Shown: positions 9,301 through 20,200 of the stretch, piece after piece | Layout: every line of letters starts with the position of its first letter | Position numbering within the stretch: position 1 is the stretch's first letter | Assembly: GCA_934359255.1 (NCBI GenBank) | Contig: CAKRLG010000016.1 | Coordinates: 1 to 53,384, forward strand | Direction: 5' to 3' | Source: an uncultured Ruminococcus sp. | GTDB taxonomy: Bacteria; Bacillota; Clostridia; Lachnospirales; Lachnospiraceae | Length of the DNA: 53,384 nucleotides | The notes under the pieces: model-generated | Seen by the model: only the letters and a program-made list of their open reading frames with translations | The model's database searches: none | Told to the model about the DNA's origin: nothing | Translations under genes and position numbers: made by a program

Positions 9301-10970
9301 GATCTTCCTTTGTTGCCACGATGGCGGGAATCACGGAAGTCAATCCGTTAAGTCCTCACTATCTGTGCGGAGAATGCTATTATGTGGATTTTGATTCCGA
9401 CGAAGTGAAAGAATATTCCGGTCGTGCCGGTTGTGACATGCCGGATAAGATATGTCCTCGGTGTGGAAAACCATTGAAGAAAATGGGATTTGATATTCCG
9501 TTTGAGACTTTTCTTGGATTCAAGGGCAACAAAGAGCCGGATATCGACCTGAACTTCTCCGGTGAATATCAGAGTAAGGCACATAAATATACAGAAGTAA
9601 TCTTTGGGGCCGGGCAGACTTTCCGTGCCGGAACCATCGGTACGCTGGCGGATAAGACGGCATTCGGTTATGTGAAAAATTATTACGAAGAGCGTGGTGT
9701 GCATAAGAGAAACTGTGAGATCGACCGGATCGTGCAGGGATGCACAGGTATCCGGCGAACCACCGGACAGCATCCGGGCGGTATCATCGTTCTTCCGTTC
9801 GGTGAAGATATCAATTCCTTCACCCCGGTACAGCATCCGGCAAATGATGTGAATACAGATATTATCACCACCCATTTTGATTACCATTCTATCGATGCGA
9901 ACCTGCTGAAGCTGGATATTCTGGGACACGATGATCCGACCATGATCCGTATGTTGGAAGATATCACCCATTTTGATGCCCAGCAGGTGCCACTGGATGA
10001 TCAGAGTGTCATGTCCTTGTTCAAGTCTACGGAGGCACTGGGAATCACACCGGAGGATATTGGTGGGTGTCCGCTGGGCTGTCTGGGGATTCCGGAGTTT
10101 GGTACGGATTTCGTTATCCAGATGCTTCTGGATACCAAACCGGCTTCTTTTTCAGATCTGATCCGTATCTCCGGTCTGTCCCATGGTACGGACGTGTGGC
10201 TGGGCAATGCACAGACATTAATAGAGGAAGGAAAAGCGACCATTTCTACGGCTATCTGTACCCGTGATGATATCATGATTTATCTGATCAATAAGGGACT
10301 TGAGAGTGAACTTTCGTTTACCATCATGGAGAGCGTCCGTAAAGGTAAGGGACTGAAACCGGAGTGGGAAGAGGAGATGAAAGCCCACGATGTGCCGGAC
10401 TGGTACATCTGGTCATGCAAGAAGATCAAGTACATGTTCCCGAAAGCTCATGCGGCAGCCTATGTTATGATGGCATACCGGATCGCGTATTATAAGATCT
10501 TCTATCCCCTGGCTTACTATGCGGCTTATTTCAGTATCCGTGCTTCTGCATTTTCCTATGAACTGATGTGTATGGGACGGGAACGGCTGGAGTATTATAT
10601 GGCAGATTATAAGAAGCGAAGTGATACGCTGACGAAAAAAGAACAGGATACCGTAAAAGATATGAAAATCGTACAGGAAATGTATGCGAGAGGATTCTCG
10701 TTTACGGAGGTGGATCTTTATAAGGCACAGGCGCACCGCTTCCAGGTTGTCGATGGTAAGTTGATGCCGGCGCTGGACAGTATCGAGGGACTGGGAGATA
10801 AAGCGGCTGATGCGGTGGTGCTTGCGGCGAGAGATGGTCAGTTTTTGTCAAAGGATGATTTCAGACAGCGGACGAAGGTCAGCAAGAGTGTGATTGATTT
10901 TATGGATGATCTGCATATCTTCGGGGATATACCGGAGTCGAATCAGATTTCGTTGTTTGATTTTCAATAA
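6309..10970 (+). CDS. polC: DNA polymerase III alpha subunit, PolC type
   Basis: The replicative polymerase of low-GC Gram-positives, 1553 residues with intrinsic 3'-5' proofreading. Domains in order: N-terminal tau-binding-like region (1-190); a low-complexity Gly/Gln/Lys linker (about 200-295); an OB fold (EITIRGQVTSVEAREI, about 320-400); a PHP domain starting VELHCHTKMSDMDGV (about 418) split by a DnaQ-like exonuclease (VVFDIETTGFSP, about 530-700; AHNAGFDMSF; HHRAVDDA); the polymerase core with GSRGSVGSSFVATM, a Cys4 zinc site (CGEC...CPRC, about 1020-1055) and the catalytic PDIDLNFSGEYQ (about 1077); and an HhH-like C-terminus. It starts 14 nt after ispG. Tandem ATGs at 6309 and 6312 are equivalent choices; no strong RBS is visible. 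Confidence 0.97.
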   Translation: MMTEKDFLDVFPQLKVDQELESLLGEVKVMKVSINPQKDCLRVYVLSRQWIHKKHIYHLEETIKEQFFANAPLRVKIIEKFQLSSQYTPENFLDVYRQSILLELKQYSALEYNMFYTAEITFSDPETMELVMTDSVIARDREHELVRVLEKIFCERCGFNLKVHPVYRKPVESKGRKNSELRILEEARQILLHSKVGNKNSDREVGEDLSGQGMEAPFAEDRIIGADGKEQKPQGKNQQNQDTDGGKQPAAAQEKGKEGNKGGFRDRNGGKNGGRGNFQKGRYGDGPRPLKRSDNPDVIYGRDFDDDAITIDSIAGEMGEITIRGQVTSVEAREIRNEKTIYMFNITDFTDTITVKMFLHNEQVPEISGAIKKGAFLKLKGVTTIDKFDHEITIGSLAGIKKISDFTTSRMDNSPEKRVELHCHTKMSDMDGVTDASVLVKRAYKWGHPAIAITDHGVVQSFPEANHAYDDIVSDYRKQYQKDHPEATKDEMKQVYPPFKVIYGVEAYLVDDVKGMVTGSRGQSLDDPYVVFDIETTGFSPVANRIIEIGAVRVEEGSIVDRFSVFVNPQVPIPFKIEQLTGINDSMVVDAETIEKVLPKFLEFSKGAVMVAHNAGFDMSFIIENCKRLGIEQEFTYVDTVGLARMLLPGLNRFKLDTVAKALNISLLNHHRAVDDAACTAEIFVKFIKMCKERDIFDLNVLNEAGKLSEHTIKKLPTYHAIILATSEIGRVNLYRLVSKSHLEFYNRRPRIPKSVYLQYNEGLMIGSACEAGELFQAILRDEPESEIARLVEFYDYLEIQPIGNNMFMVRDENRDNVTSEEDLRDLNRRIVKLGEQFKKPVVATCDVHFIDPEDEVYRRIIMTGKGFSDADDQAPLYLRTTEEMLKEFEYLGVEKAEEVVITNPNKIADMCDRVCPIRDGKFPPVIENSDQMLRDICYNEAHAIYGPDLPEIVSARLERELNSIISNGYAVMYIIAQKLVWKSNEDGYLVGSRGSVGSSFVATMAGITEVNPLSPHYLCGECYYVDFDSDEVKEYSGRAGCDMPDKICPRCGKPLKKMGFDIPFETFLGFKGNKEPDIDLNFSGEYQSKAHKYTEVIFGAGQTFRAGTIGTLADKTAFGYVKNYYEERGVHKRNCEIDRIVQGCTGIRRTTGQHPGGIIVLPFGEDINSFTPVQHPANDVNTDIITTHFDYHSIDANLLKLDILGHDDPTMIRMLEDITHFDAQQVPLDDQSVMSLFKSTEALGITPEDIGGCPLGCLGIPEFGTDFVIQMLLDTKPASFSDLIRISGLSHGTDVWLGNAQTLIEEGKATISTAICTRDDIMIYLINKGLESELSFTIMESVRKGKGLKPEWEEEMKAHDVPDWYIWSCKKIKYMFPKAHAAAYVMMAYRIAYYKIFYPLAYYAAYFSIRASAFSYELMCMGRERLEYYMADYKKRSDTLTKKEQDTVKDMKIVQEMYARGFSFTEVDLYKAQAHRFQVVDGKLMPALDSIEGLGDKAADAVVLAARDGQFLSKDDFRQRTKVSKSVIDFMDDLHIFGDIPESNQISLFDFQ

Positions 10971-11227
10971 AAAATATTGTACAGGTTGAAGATAACTTTC
11001 AGAAATAAAAGGAAGAATAGCAAAAATCGGAAAAATATGTACAAATATTAATAAAATCAATTGACTTACAAAAATATTTTATTATTATAATAGTATAAAA
11101 TTAAAAAGCACTTTTATATGGCACAGAAATATAGCTGTATGGGAGTGCTTTTATCGAATATGCAGAATGCATAGTATCATATTTTTAGGCGAAAAATCTG
11201 CATGTAATAAATATAAGGTGACAGAAA
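10971..11227 (+). promoter_or_regulatory. Promoter and structured leader of the pilus locus
   Basis: This 257-nt gap has TTGACT at 11061-11066 and TATAAT at 11086-11091, a long 19-nt spacer in AT-rich DNA. Transcription from there would give a leader of about 130 nt. A hairpin follows: AAAAGCACT (11104-11112) pairs perfectly with AGTGCTTTT (11144-11152), and inner ACAG/CTGT can also pair. The 3' arm ends in four T residues, so it could be a weak attenuator. I could not match it to a c-di-GMP riboswitch. The polC stop is followed by no clear terminator. AAGGTGACAGAAA precedes the ATG at 11228. Confidence 0.5.
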
Positions 11228-14200
11228 ATGAGCAGACAAAAGAAAAAAGGATTTACTCTTGTAGAACTTGTGGTGGTACTGGTGATCATGACGGTCATCC
11301 TTGGTATCGCAATTCCATCGGTTTTGCACTATATGAAGATGGCAGAATTCCGAAAGAATGAGGAGAATGCGAAGACAGTGTATCTGGCCGCAGAGTCGAA
11401 GCTGACTTATTATCGCAGTTCCGGACAGTGGGAAGAGTTCAAAAAAGAAGTGATGAGCCAGGGAAAAGAAGCACCGTTTACAGATAGTAAACGGAAGGGA
11501 AAAATCTATGGAATCACGCTGAATAAAGAACAGGATGAGGCATCGGCGGCAAATAATGCAGTTCTGGAGCTTCTCGACGGATATACTTATGACAAAAGCA
11601 TGCTGGATGCATCCATTGCCATCGAGATCGATATTGAGTCGGGAGAGGCTTACTCTGCGTTTTATGGAACCCGATGCAAGGGACTGAACTATGCAAGTCA
11701 GGACAGCAATGGTTATCTGACTATGGCAGACCGGGAATACAAGAGTCGCAAAGACAGGGTACTCGGATATTATTCCGTGGAAGATACGGTCAATGTTGTG
11801 GCATTGAAACCGACGAGGCTGAAGATGAATACGATTTCTCTGTTGAACGGCGAAGTCCTTTCTTTGAACTGGTCAAGTAATGTAGGAAACCGTCTGGATG
11901 TGGAATATGATATTCAGTTTTATCAGAAAAATGAGAAAGATACGGACGACAGTCTGCTGTTTTCCATGGCGGTAGCACCGGCGCAGCTTCGAAGCGCAGG
12001 ATGGGATACGGACAGTTCAAAAGCCAGGAATATGGTTCCGGTGGAATTGAAAGATGCGGAGGGAAAAAGTGCGGGTACCTGGTATTTTCCGGTTACTTTA
12101 CAGGATGGAAAATATGTGCTGACACTGGATGCAATGATGTCTGCGGAGATACTGGGAGTGCTTTCTTCTTCGCAAAATAAAGACGGAGAACTGGATGCAA
12201 CAACAAGTACAAGTATTCTGCGTCTGGCAAAAGTAGCAGAAAGTCTGAAAGAACAGCAGACCATCTATGCAAGCATCCAGGCAGTTCCCTATTATCAGCA
12301 GGGAAGTCAGTCAACAAATGAGTATCGTTCCAGTGAAAAAGTAACTTCCAATAGTTCCAATACACTGTACGGAGATGATTCGACAGGAAATAAAATCAAA
12401 GTAGCGTATTTTCGTCATCTGTCCAACATCCGTTATGAAGAAGATACGAAAAAAGAGATTACACTGACGAATCGCAATATGGACTGGTCCGCAGTAGGAA
12501 CCGGGCTTTATACCTTTGCTCTTCAGGAAGAAGGAGATAATCAGACTATTCAGAGACCGGTCTGGTATGGAAATGAAAAAGACAAAACCGCAGATTTTCC
12601 GACAATCGCGAAACTGTCCGGAAAAGATACACTGACAGGAAAAGGGAAAAATACAAAAATCAGCAATCTGTCACTGGGAGAGGACTCTGTTGTAAAAGAC
12701 AGCAGTGCAGATAAACTGGGGATAGATGCGGCAAACTATCTTGGACTTTTTGGCGAGATAGAAGGAACAGTGAAAAATCTTACTTTCCAGGATCCGGTAC
12801 TGAAACTTACGACGGGTCAGAGCAAAGCGGATCATGATGAACTGAAAGGTGCGGGAATCCTTGCAGGACGTACAGAAGGAAATCTGAGCGATATTACTGT
12901 TGAGGTAAAAAAAGAAGATCATGTGATCTTGCATGCATCGATGGAAGGAAGCCATAATGCACTCGGAATCGGAGGTCTTGTCGGCGTACTGGCAGATGAG
13001 GAAAGAGGACAGCTGAGAGCGGTAAAGAAAGCAGAAATTTCAAACATTTGTGTATCCGGCGTAATCCGAGCAACACTTCCGGAAATTACAGTTACCGGGG
13101 ATGTGGAGAATGCAGCCTCAGAATACGCATATGGAATCGGTGGTGTGATCGGCTATGCATATATGGACAGCAGTGCGAAAAAAAGTGAAGCAGTGATCAC
13201 AGACTGTGAAAATCACAGCAATATTTACGGTAATTATTTTACCGGAGGAATCATCGGCAATGTCCATGGTAATGATACGTCCGGAGATACAGAACATATC
13301 GCAGAGAGGGCAAATGTCCGAGAAAACAGCAATGACGGTCTGATTCAGTGCACGGCAGATGCAAAAGATACTTCGTTGTGCGGACACTACTTTGGTGGAA
13401 TCGCTGGATATGCGGATCAGGTACTGATCTATAAAGGAAGCAGTGCATCCGGACGGGCGAGGGGATTTTCTTACAATGAAACAAAGAAAAACCAGCTGAA
13501 GGGACAGTATGTGGGAGGCATCATCGGATATGGACAAAGTACGATATTAAGTAACTGCAGTACGAAGAAAAACGGATACATTCTGGGCGATAAATATGTC
13601 GGTGGAATCGCAGGGGGATTTCGTGGTGCGATTCGTGCGGACGGCGAAGTGCAGGTGACAACAAATGCCAGTTATGTGATCGGCAACAGCTATGTCGGTG
13701 GAATCGTCGGTAAAAATACAGAAAATGTGACGATCGACAACTGTATCAACAATGGTGTGGCAGCAGGATATGACAGATATATTGGCGGAATCACCGGATA
13801 TAACGATGCAACAATCGCAGACTGTGCAAGTTATCTTTCTGATTATAACAATTCGATTTTTAATATGATCGTATCTTCCTGGAAAGCAACCGGAGATTAT
13901 GCAGGAGGAATTACCGGATATAATAACGGAAGGATTACTTTCAGTAAAGAAAGCCAGAAAATTACCGTTAAGTCGGTATCCAGCATCGTGGTAGGTGAAA
14001 ATTATGTTGGTGGTATTGCAGGATTTAACGATGTGTCGGGAACACTGGATGTGAATTATACGTTGATCGGTGGAAAAATCTATGCTTACGGAGACTGTGC
14101 CGGAGGAGGATTTGGTTTTAATGGGTCGGCAGAGGTACTGACCAAAGAACTGACGATCAAACCGACCAGTGTGCAGGGACGGTACTATGTTGGCGGATGT

Positions 14201-17200
14201 ATCGGTGCAAACGTGGTAAATCTTTCCAAAGATCTCACCATGAAATATTTCCGGGCAGATAATAGTCTGGGAAGTATTGTCGGAGAAGCATTCTGTGGAG
14301 GAATCATCGGTTATCAGAGAACGTATACAGCAGAGCAGTTCGGAACAGGTGCGCTTCTGGATGAGATGGATGCACGGCAGTCTGATATTTTTCCTGGAAT
14401 CGATGGAAAAACAAATCTTCCGGGAGTACAGACGGCATCAGTGAATACACATACATTGACGATTCATGACAGCAGAAATAAAAACAATTCTCTGCAGAGG
14501 ATCACGAATAATATTCCGATCCGTGCATGGCTGTATGTGGGAGGAATTGTTGGTTATTGTGAAAATAGCAGCAAGCTTGTGATCAGCAACTGTGTAAATG
14601 AAGGAACGATTGGTACACCGGCAAATGACGACACACAGCATACCCATGCCAAAAATGGAGTAAATCTTGCCTCATTTATTGCCGGAGAGGTGGATGAACG
14701 GCAGCTTGCCGATGGTGCAGCAGATGTCACTATTTGTCCGATCGGTGGAATCATCGGTGTAAATCTGAAAAATCAGGTGATTGAACACTGCACAAACAAA
14801 GGAACGATCACAGGAACTTCGGGAATCGGCGGTATTGTGGGACTGAATGCGGGAACCGTAAGAAACTGCAATCTGACAGATAATTTTGGAAGCACTTCCA
14901 TATCGTATCTTGGTGGTATCAGTGGCATCAATCTGGGAACTATTACGGAATGTACCACAAAACATGGAAAAACCGTGTCCGGAAAGAGTAATGTGGGTGG
15001 TATCACCGGATGGAATCTGAATGGGGGAACGGTAACAGACAGCAGCAGTTATGCGAATATCACAGGAGACGGCGATCAGGTTGGTGGTCTGACTGGACGA
15101 AACAGCGGCAGGCTGCAGCTTCAGGATGAATCGTCAAACAGTCCGTCAAGAACGATCCGTGGTAAGAAAAATGTTGGTGGTCTGACCGGCATGAATGAAG
15201 CAGCAGGCACGATCACAGTTACCGGAACCGGCGGCGAACAGGTAGCTGCCGGAAATGGCATCACAGTAAACGGAACCACACAGGTGGGAGGAATCGCCGG
15301 AGATAATCAGGGTGAGCTGCAGGGAAGTGAGGGCGCTTATCTGGTAAGCAGTACAGATAAAGTCCATGCAACCCAGGGACTGGCAGGAGGAATCGCCGGT
15401 GTGAGCGAAGGATCGATCCGTTATGCGGCCAGCCGTTGCGGCAGTGTTCAGGCAGATGAAGGGGAAGCAGGAGGAATCACCGGAGTCAACCGGGCAGGTC
15501 AGGGAATCAGAAACTGTATCAATTATGGAAACGTAACAACCAGTGATGGATATGCAGGCGGAATTACGGCGACGAATGCGGGCACGATCACGAACTGTCA
15601 GGTGAAGGCAGCAGATAAAGGAACTGTAAAGATTCACAGTGCAGGAGTAAAGGAAAGCGGCGCGATCTGTGGGATTAATACAGGAGTGATCAGTGCAGCA
15701 AATGGCAGCCGGACGATGACAGATAACACAGTGACCCTGTCTGGAAAGGCGACAATCTACGGAGGAATCACCGGAAGTAATCAGGGAACTATTACCGGGG
15801 TTGCACTGACGGCCATGCCACAGATCAGTACTTCAGAGAATAACCTGACCATCGGAGGAATCGCCGGAGAAAATAAAAACAGTATAAATAATGTGAGCGC
15901 TGAGCTGAGATTTGAAAACTTCAGCAGTTACCGTTATCTTGGCGGAATCGTCGGTTCCAATAAGGCTGGAACTATTCAGAATGCAACGTTCACCGGAACA
16001 ATCACGGAAAAGAACGGTTCTGCAGGAAATTGTTACGGAGGAATCGCCGGCATCAATAAGGCAAGACTGAGCAGCTGCAAAGTCGGAACCATCTATATGA
16101 ACATCAACGGCGTTTACACAGCTACCAGTACCAGTACAGCCGAACAGAAGGAAAAGATGGCAACCCATGCAGGAGGTGTGGCAGGAAAGAATGAATCTGA
16201 TGCAGTAATTACCGGATGTACGATCGTAAATGATACGAAAAGCCAGCTGATTGCCAAATATGGTATGTTAGGAGGAATCACCGGTTACAACAAAGGTTCA
16301 GTGACTCTGTCAGGAGCTACAGAGACGGAGCAGGTATTTGCTGATGCTCATACGGTGGATGAGCTGCATGCAAAGGCTTTCGGAGTGGTATCTGTAGATC
16401 AGTCTTATATTCGCTGGGAATCCGGAAAAAATCAGGCGCTGGAACAGGTTGTATATAACAACACCAACACAAAGGTATCTGAAAACCGTCTGAAGATGTA
16501 CATGGATAAGAACGGAAATCTGGGCGGTATTATTGCATTTAACAGTACGGATGGACAGATCAGTAAATGTATGTCCGGAAACTGGTTCTTATCGAATAAG
16601 TCCACGGCAATTGGTGTAGGTACAGGTGGAATTATCGGTATGAACGAATCAGAAAAAGATATCACAGGACTGATAAATGCTGCCTTTGTGGGAAGACAGC
16701 TTGCCTCTGCGGATACAAACCGCTTTGCGGGTGGAATTATCGGAAATCAGAATAATTCCACATCCAGTGACTGGGTGATTGAAAACTGTATCAACTATGG
16801 AACCGTATACTGTTATAATACCCATTATTCCGGTGGGATCATGGGACAGTGGACCGGAACCGGCGGAACGATACAGAACTGTCGAAATTATGGTATGTTA
16901 CAGACAACTTACGGAACAGACTGGTTAGGTGCGTCTGCAGGTATTGTGGCGCAGCTGTATCATGCCTATGAAGGAAATACATACAATATCATCGGATGTC
17001 GGAATTACGGAAGTATATATACAAGAGAGGGAGAAAAATCGGAAGACCGGTGCGGAGCAAACGACAGTGCCGGAATCCTTGGAAACATCACAACCTATCG
17101 TGCCGATTCTGCTTCTGATGCGCCATCCTTTACCGTTCAGATCCTGGACTGTGCCAACGAGCCCGGAGTGAAAATTTATTCCGGTTCCATGGCATCGGGA

Positions 17201-20200
17201 ATCTTTGGTTTTCTGTCCTGCGATAATCCGAATAAGGATTCGATCACAACATCTACCGGAAATGTAAACATTCGTGTGGAACGATGCCGGAATTTTGCTA
17301 AGGTTCTGAAAGGTCATAATTATTCCTGCGGAATCTTTGGTGACCGTTATGGTTCCAGCGGATGGAAAAATACGGTGGTAAAAGATTGCTATGGTGTTCA
17401 TGTGAGCAGTTCTTACTATAATGGCAAGAATGGCGGAAATGGCTATCCTGTTTTCGGTTATGGTAATGCAGGAAACAGTTCCTGGATGCAGAACAGTGAC
17501 CGTGTCAATAACTTCTTTATAGAAAATGTGGATAACTGGGGCTTTACCAATGTCAGAATCGGAGAAGGGGAAAGTTCTCTGGAAAAGGGAAGCGGAAGTG
17601 CGGAAAACGGTTATCTGGAACAGGGATATAATGGTCGTTATACAACCAACCTGTTTGTGATGTATGATATCACCAATGGAAAATATTTTCTTGCAGATAT
17701 TTTACCATCTGTTTTAAATGGTACGATAGAACATCCGGAGTATCAGACCATATACTGGGAAAACAATAAACCGAAGGTTACTACGGTGGTTAATGGAACC
17801 AGCCAGTATATTGATCCGGAAGATCGTTTTATCAAAGCAGAGGATGGGGCGAAACTTGCAAAAATCGTCTGCTATCTGGATACGGCAACGGCAGAAATGA
17901 TAAAATACAATAGTGTGGAAGCATTTACAGCCAATGCGCTGGAAATAGCTGACAATACATTTTATCATGACCTTCGCGAAAGCTGGAGACGTCTGGAAGG
18001 AATTGAGGATGGAAAGATGTTACGGCCGAAAGAAGCAAAAGCAAATATCTCAGATGGAAAGATCACGGTAAAGATCACACCTCAGGATCGAAAAGCCCGG
18101 GATCTGGATCTGAACCAGGATTCACAGACCTATGATCCGTTCCTGTATGAAGTGAAGATCAGCGGCAGTGGAAAAACGGTGGTACAGAAGATCTATTCGG
18201 AAGAAGAGTCTTTTGCACTTCCGGCTGGTATGAGCGGGGATGTAATACTGCAGGTACGGGCTGTCAGCATGTTTGAGGACGTGGAACCTTCGGATTGGTT
18301 TACGCTGAAAGAGAGTGATATCAACAAAGTACTGCCGGACCCGGATGTGGAGATTCATCTGGTAGAAGATAAAAATGGATTCCGGGGTTACAGTTATCAG
18401 TACAGTCTGAAAAACCTGGAAGATTACACAAAGGTGGATGAAGACGGAGAAGCTGTTTATCCTGACTGGCAGGTAAGGATCCATGTACAGGGACTGGGAG
18501 AGACAGTACTGGATGCACAACATCAGACGGGAACGATTCCGGTAAAAGATGAGAGTAACCCGATCTATCAGATGGTGGCGAAAGCAACAGCCAAAACGGG
18601 AAGTACGGAGATGATGCAGGATTCCAGAGAGGTGTCAACACCAATTTATATCCCGTATTATTACCGGCCGCCGATTACACTGAAGACCTGGGATCCACAG
18701 TTAAAGACCAGCTGGGAACTGACTGGTGACACACTGGAAAAACTTCGTGTGAAAGTGACATTGGATGCCACCGGTAAGGCGGCCATGAACACACCGCCAA
18801 TCTATCGGGTGGAACTGGTCGGTGACTGGAAAGAACAGAAGGATATAGTATTGGCAAAAGAAGATGTGTTGCTTGTTTCCGGCGGAAGTGCCAGTGCAAC
18901 ATTCTCAGATCTTCCATCGTATCTGGCAGATGCCGATAATATCCACCTGCGGATCTGGTATGCATCCTCCGGTCTCGGACCGGTCTATACCTACTATCCG
19001 CTGGAAGCAGGTGATGATGCAATTAATGTCAGTGAATTAGTGAATGTGGATCAGGATGGTAAGGAAGAATGGTCTTACAGTCACAGTACTGTGCTGAGTG
19101 AATACAGCAAACAGAATGTGGCAGATGGAGTATCTTATTTTGATCCGTATATCTATGATTCAAAATCAGCTCTTTGGACCTGGTTACAGGCACCGGTACT
19201 GGATGATACGGATACGCTTCTGACACCGGAGATCACTTCGGACGGAAAAATCTATTATACCTTTACCTGGGACAGGGATGTAAGCGGTACGGAAGATGCC
19301 TCCTATCAGGTAACACTGACTGGAATCGATACAAAAGGCCGCGAGGTGACAGTGGATACGAAAAACGCATATAAGAGTGGAAAATCTCTTCGGATCGACG
19401 CAACCGACTGGAATTACACCAGTGTAAAACTGAAAGTGACCAGGGTCGGTGATGAAAGCAAAAAACAGATCGGTCTTTCCGGCATCAGAACGTATCAGAT
19501 CAGACAGCGTCTGGAAAAACCGGGACAGCCGACCGTACAGAATATGGATGTCAATGAGCTGGATTACCAGATTTCCTGGACACCGTTATCTTCGGAAGAT
19601 GGATGCGAAGGATATCAGGCCTATATCCGGACGTATGACGGTGATCAACCGGGAAAGGCCAGAAAACTGGGAGATCTGGTGAAAGTCGGAACACAGACGG
19701 ATGGAACCTATAAAGAACGTCTCTTCCTGGATGAATCTTATGCAGGAAAAACGGTTGTGATCTATCTGGTTGCAAAAGCGGATCCGTTCGGTAATTATCT
19801 GGATAGTGAAACTGGTGTTACGTATCAGCTGACGATCCCGAAGCGACTGGAAACACCGGACGTTACCTGGAAAGTGAACTGGGGAAATGGAAAAAGTAAT
19901 GCCATAGAGGCAGCAGATTTCCGGACAGGCGGACTTACGGTCAGTCTGTCAAAGACCACGGTGCTGCCAGGAGGTAGTACCTATCTGCTGAAAGGTTATG
20001 TGTACGATACAAAGGCTGCTGCGGAAGCGGTCGCCGCAGGTGGTGATCCGCAGACAAATGCTTCTGCCACCTATCCGGCATGGAATGATGGGGTATTGGA
20101 TCCGGTGGGTATGGATATGGACAGCGCCAGCGCTTATCATCACGATCTTGAGGACTTTTCCATTACAAATGCGGGAAAATACATAGTATTTTATGTGAGA

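Noticed and set aside
11092..11227. c-di-GMP riboswitch before the pilus locus
   Set aside because: I looked for the GEMM-I and class II cores in the leader and in the gap before the major pilin (22982-23092) and could not align them.
12700..17400. Repeat array as a CRISPR
   Set aside because: The repeats lie within one long reading frame, are degenerate and unevenly spaced, and encode GLUG units; no cas genes are nearby.
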